A stretch of DNA of 64,000 nucleotides, from positions 53,438,116-53,502,115 of the forward strand of contig CM072919.1 of the NCBI GenBank assembly GCA_037013685.1. The letters run 5' to 3'. This DNA is from Acridotheres tristis. Lineage: Eukaryota; Chordata; Aves; Passeriformes; Sturnidae. The notes beneath the pieces are model-generated. The model made no database searches and was not told the DNA's origin. It saw nothing but the letters and a program-made list of their open reading frames with translations. The translations under genes and the position numbers were made by a program. Of this stretch, positions 61,721 to 64,000 are shown piece by piece (positions within the stretch are counted from its first letter, which is position 1; each line of letters begins with the position of its first letter).

Positions 61721-63444
61721 TACCAATTTTATTCCTTCTCTTGTTCAGGGAAAAAACTGAGCTGCCATGGGCTGTTCACAGGTCTGGCCAAATTGTCACG
61801 TAAGGAGTGGGGAAAGCTGAGAGCCTGGTAACCAAGCTTAAAGCCCCAGGTCCAAGCAGCTGTATATTGCAATTTTTTGAGAATACTCCTTAAATACTGT
61901 CATCACCCTGTGCGTGAGTAATTGAAACCCCTATGAACTTATCATAAAGGGGTTAAAATTCAGCACATGCCTGATGCTTCCATATTTTGGGCATGTTGCT
62001 GGTGAACTTAACCTGCTGGTTCACATGAACTGGGGTGTTCTGTTTGGTAGCAGTCCTAAGGGACCCTATGGGATCAAACAGCAAAAGCAAGAACAGAGGG
62101 CATGAATAAGGGTGGCAGTAGTAAGGAGGAAGCCTTTTGCAGTGGTCTCATGCCAACTGTGTGTGCTCTAGCAGGAGCTTGCTGTGGCTATTATTTCAGG
62201 GCAAGATGTGCCATTATGGGTAAGGTTGGTACTGTATGAGGCCATCTAATTGGAAAACTCATGCAACCAGGATGTCAGGTCTTCAGAGCCCAGAAGCCAA
62301 GAGTGAGAGAGAATTTGGAAGGCTGGAAAGTCATCTCTGTCCCTTCTCTCATTCTAAAAACTGCTGAAAAGAAGGAAGAATAAAATGAAGGCTAAATAAA
62401 ATGAGAGCTAAAAATATACCAGTGACTTATTCCTTGATATAAAAGCTCTAAATTTACTGTTTTGCAACAGACTGTTGCAATAATAGGCACTTTTTCCTAA
62501 ATTTACTATCTTTCACTTAGTCACCAACTTATCCATTGTGTATCATCAGAAGGGTTGCCAAAGCATATTTTCAAAGAGGTTGGTAAAACTCTGATGGCTT
62601 TTAGACAGATTCACATACTTACAGAAACCAGCCCAGAGCTTTAAGCTATCACTGCCTCCAAAAGCAACCTTGTCTGTGTGGTTTCTTAAATATTGAGACA
62701 GAATATTTGGCAGCATCTCTAGATCTCATCTCCAGTTTTTGAAACCAGTTTCTATTCACTGCTCGACCTTCATCCACAAGAGCAGGTGATACCCTGGCTC
62801 ACGAATTCAGAGGTGCATTTTTAAGCAGGCACTTAGTGAATTTGGAGCAAAATGGGGATAAATACAAGGTGACATTGGAAATAGACACTTTTGAGGCAGA
62901 CCATGTGCATTCAAATACAGCTTTTGTTGCCTGTTATAAAACTGAAACATCAACAAGAATTTTAAATGCAAGCTGATAGTCTCCATTCCCTTGAAATTGT
63001 TTTGAGTTCTTACATTTCATTATTTTTACCCTTATTTTTTATTTTTTATGTAAAAATATAAAACTATACAGAATGCTGATGAGTCCATCTTCTATTATTT
63101 ACAATCATGTTATTATCTTTTATTGAACTTCAATCTAAGAATTAAAGATTCTGGAATGTTTAATAAAATATATATAAAATAATTACTGGAAAAGCCAAAA
63201 GCTGTCCATTAAATATAAAGGTTTTAAACATTAGTTTTAAACTTAAGTAGTTAAAACTGAACCATTCAGGTTTGCAGCATTTCTTAAAGCAAAATTACTT
63301 AGAAATAGTACCAATTTAAGAATCCTAGCACTAGCCATGCATTCATAAAATCCTGGTCCATCTTTTTTCACACTGATGTGCAACTCTCTTAGTGGGAATA
63401 CATGTAATTTATTGCTAGAGGGAAAGATTTTTGATTTTTTTTTT
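61721..63444. other. Unique interval without a recognised gene
   Basis: No repeat family or exon was recognised. AT content rises strongly around 63000-63240. Confidence 0.45.
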
Positions 63445-64000
63445 TTTAGAATCTCAGATTAATAGAATGATGAAATGGTTAAGGTTCAAAGGGATCATTT
63501 AGTTTCAAACCCACTGCCATGGGCCACCCACTAGACCGGGTGGCTTAGGGCCCCATCCAACCTGGCCTTTCAGGGATGGGGTATTGACAACCTCTCTGGG
63601 CAACCTGTTCTAGTGCTTCACTATCTTCTGAGTAAAGAATTTCTTCCTGACATCTAATCTAAACATCAGAAATCTTTCTGTTTAAAACCACTGCCCCACA
63701 TCCTGTCACTATCTGCCCATATAAAAAAGTCCCAGTGCCTCCTTTTTATAAGCCCTCTTTAGGTACTGAAAGGTGCAATACTGTCTCCCCAAAGCTTTCT
63801 GTTCTCCAAGCTGAACAACATCTGAGTCTCTCAGCCTGTCTTCGTAGGAGAAGTTCTGGAGCTCTTTGCTTGTCTTCGTGACCTCCCTTGAACTGCTCCA
63901 ACAGGTCCCTGTCTTTCTTGTGCTGGGGCCCCAGAGCTGGATGCAGCACTGCAGGTGGGGTCTCACAAAGACAGAGCTGAGGGGTAGAATAACCTCCCTT
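63445..64000 (-). mobile_element. CR1 copy, reverse, continuing past the window end
   Basis: Reverse CR1 from a worn tail ('agaatctcagattaatagaatgatgaaatggttaaggttcaaagggatcat', 63448-63498). It continues with 'ccactgccatgggccacccactagaccgggtggcttagggccccatccaacctggcctttcagggatggggt', 'ctctgggcaacctgttctagtgcttcac', 'gtaaagaatttcttcctgacatctaatctaaac', 'cctctttaggtactgaaagg', 'gctgaacaacatctgagtctctcagcctgtcttcgtaggagaag' and 'tgctggggccccagagctggatgcagcactgcaggtggggtctcac'. The match runs to the last base, so the 5' part lies outside. It is better preserved than the copies at 55.7 and 60.4 kb. A ten-base T run lies just before it. Confidence 0.95.
63709..63966 (-). pseudogene. CR1 ORF2 reverse-transcriptase C-terminal remnant
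   Basis: A reverse-strand frame of 85 codons shows RPHLQCCIQLWGP near its start and FSYEDRLRDSDVVQLGEQKA further on, both typical of the CR1 ORF2 segment that follows the reverse-transcriptase core. Between them the protein is out of frame, and a second overlapping frame (63746-63949, with LGPQHKKDRDLLEQF) carries the missing part. At least two frameshifts are therefore visible. The piece has no host function that I can see. Confidence 0.8.

Overview
The window reads as vertebrate, specifically avian, nuclear DNA and most likely comes from a passerine bird. It is AT-rich and dominated by unique non-coding sequence. All recognisable interspersed repeats are bird-type: several CR1 non-LTR retrotransposon pieces with the characteristic (CATAGAAT)n 3' tail and RT C-terminal motifs, two solo LTRs of endogenous retroviruses, and one short SINE made of a tRNA-Ile-like head joined to a CR1 tail. 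That chimera is known to me from passerine genomes (TguSINE1 type). There are no operons, bacterial genes, CRISPR arrays, rRNA genes or functional tRNA genes.

Layout. 1-8.4 kb: unique sequence with one reverse-strand CR1 piece (about 440-822). 8.4-8.75 kb: CpG-rich block, then 8.76-8.96 kb with compact, possibly conserved sequence. 9-15.7 kb: unique. 15.7-16.05 kb: forward CR1 3' end interrupted by 25 perfect ATG triplets. 16-27 kb: unique, AT-rich. 27.05-27.13 kb: a worn CR1 3' end. 27.56-28.0 kb: second CpG-rich block with a 22/23-bp tandem duplication. 30.5-31.5 kb: the only stretch that looks protein-coding by splice signals and codon pattern, with a mini-exon candidate and a terminal exon candidate followed by a poly(A) signal. 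33.58-36.38 kb: repeat cluster in which a long reverse CR1 is split by a 789-bp solo LTR flanked by a 5-bp duplication and followed by a second, forward ERVL-like solo LTR. 36.4-52.4 kb: unique, with a perfect hairpin cluster near 45.47 kb. 52.42-52.57 kb: SINE. 54.07-54.30 kb: pure (GGAAA)n. 55.74-56.50 kb: old reverse CR1. 60.39-61.05 kb: forward CR1 remnant followed by (AG)n and 354 bp of pure (GAAA)n. 61.50-61.72 kb: reverse CR1 with a nine-unit 8-bp tail. 63.45-64.0 kb: reverse CR1 running off the window.

Almost every long open frame is a by-product of microsatellites, CpG-rich DNA or CR1 remains. I could not assign any host gene by name. The window is best read as intergenic or long-intron DNA with one candidate 3' gene end on the + strand at about 31.28-31.50 kb. 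No claim here rests on a database search; family names come from recalled consensus features.
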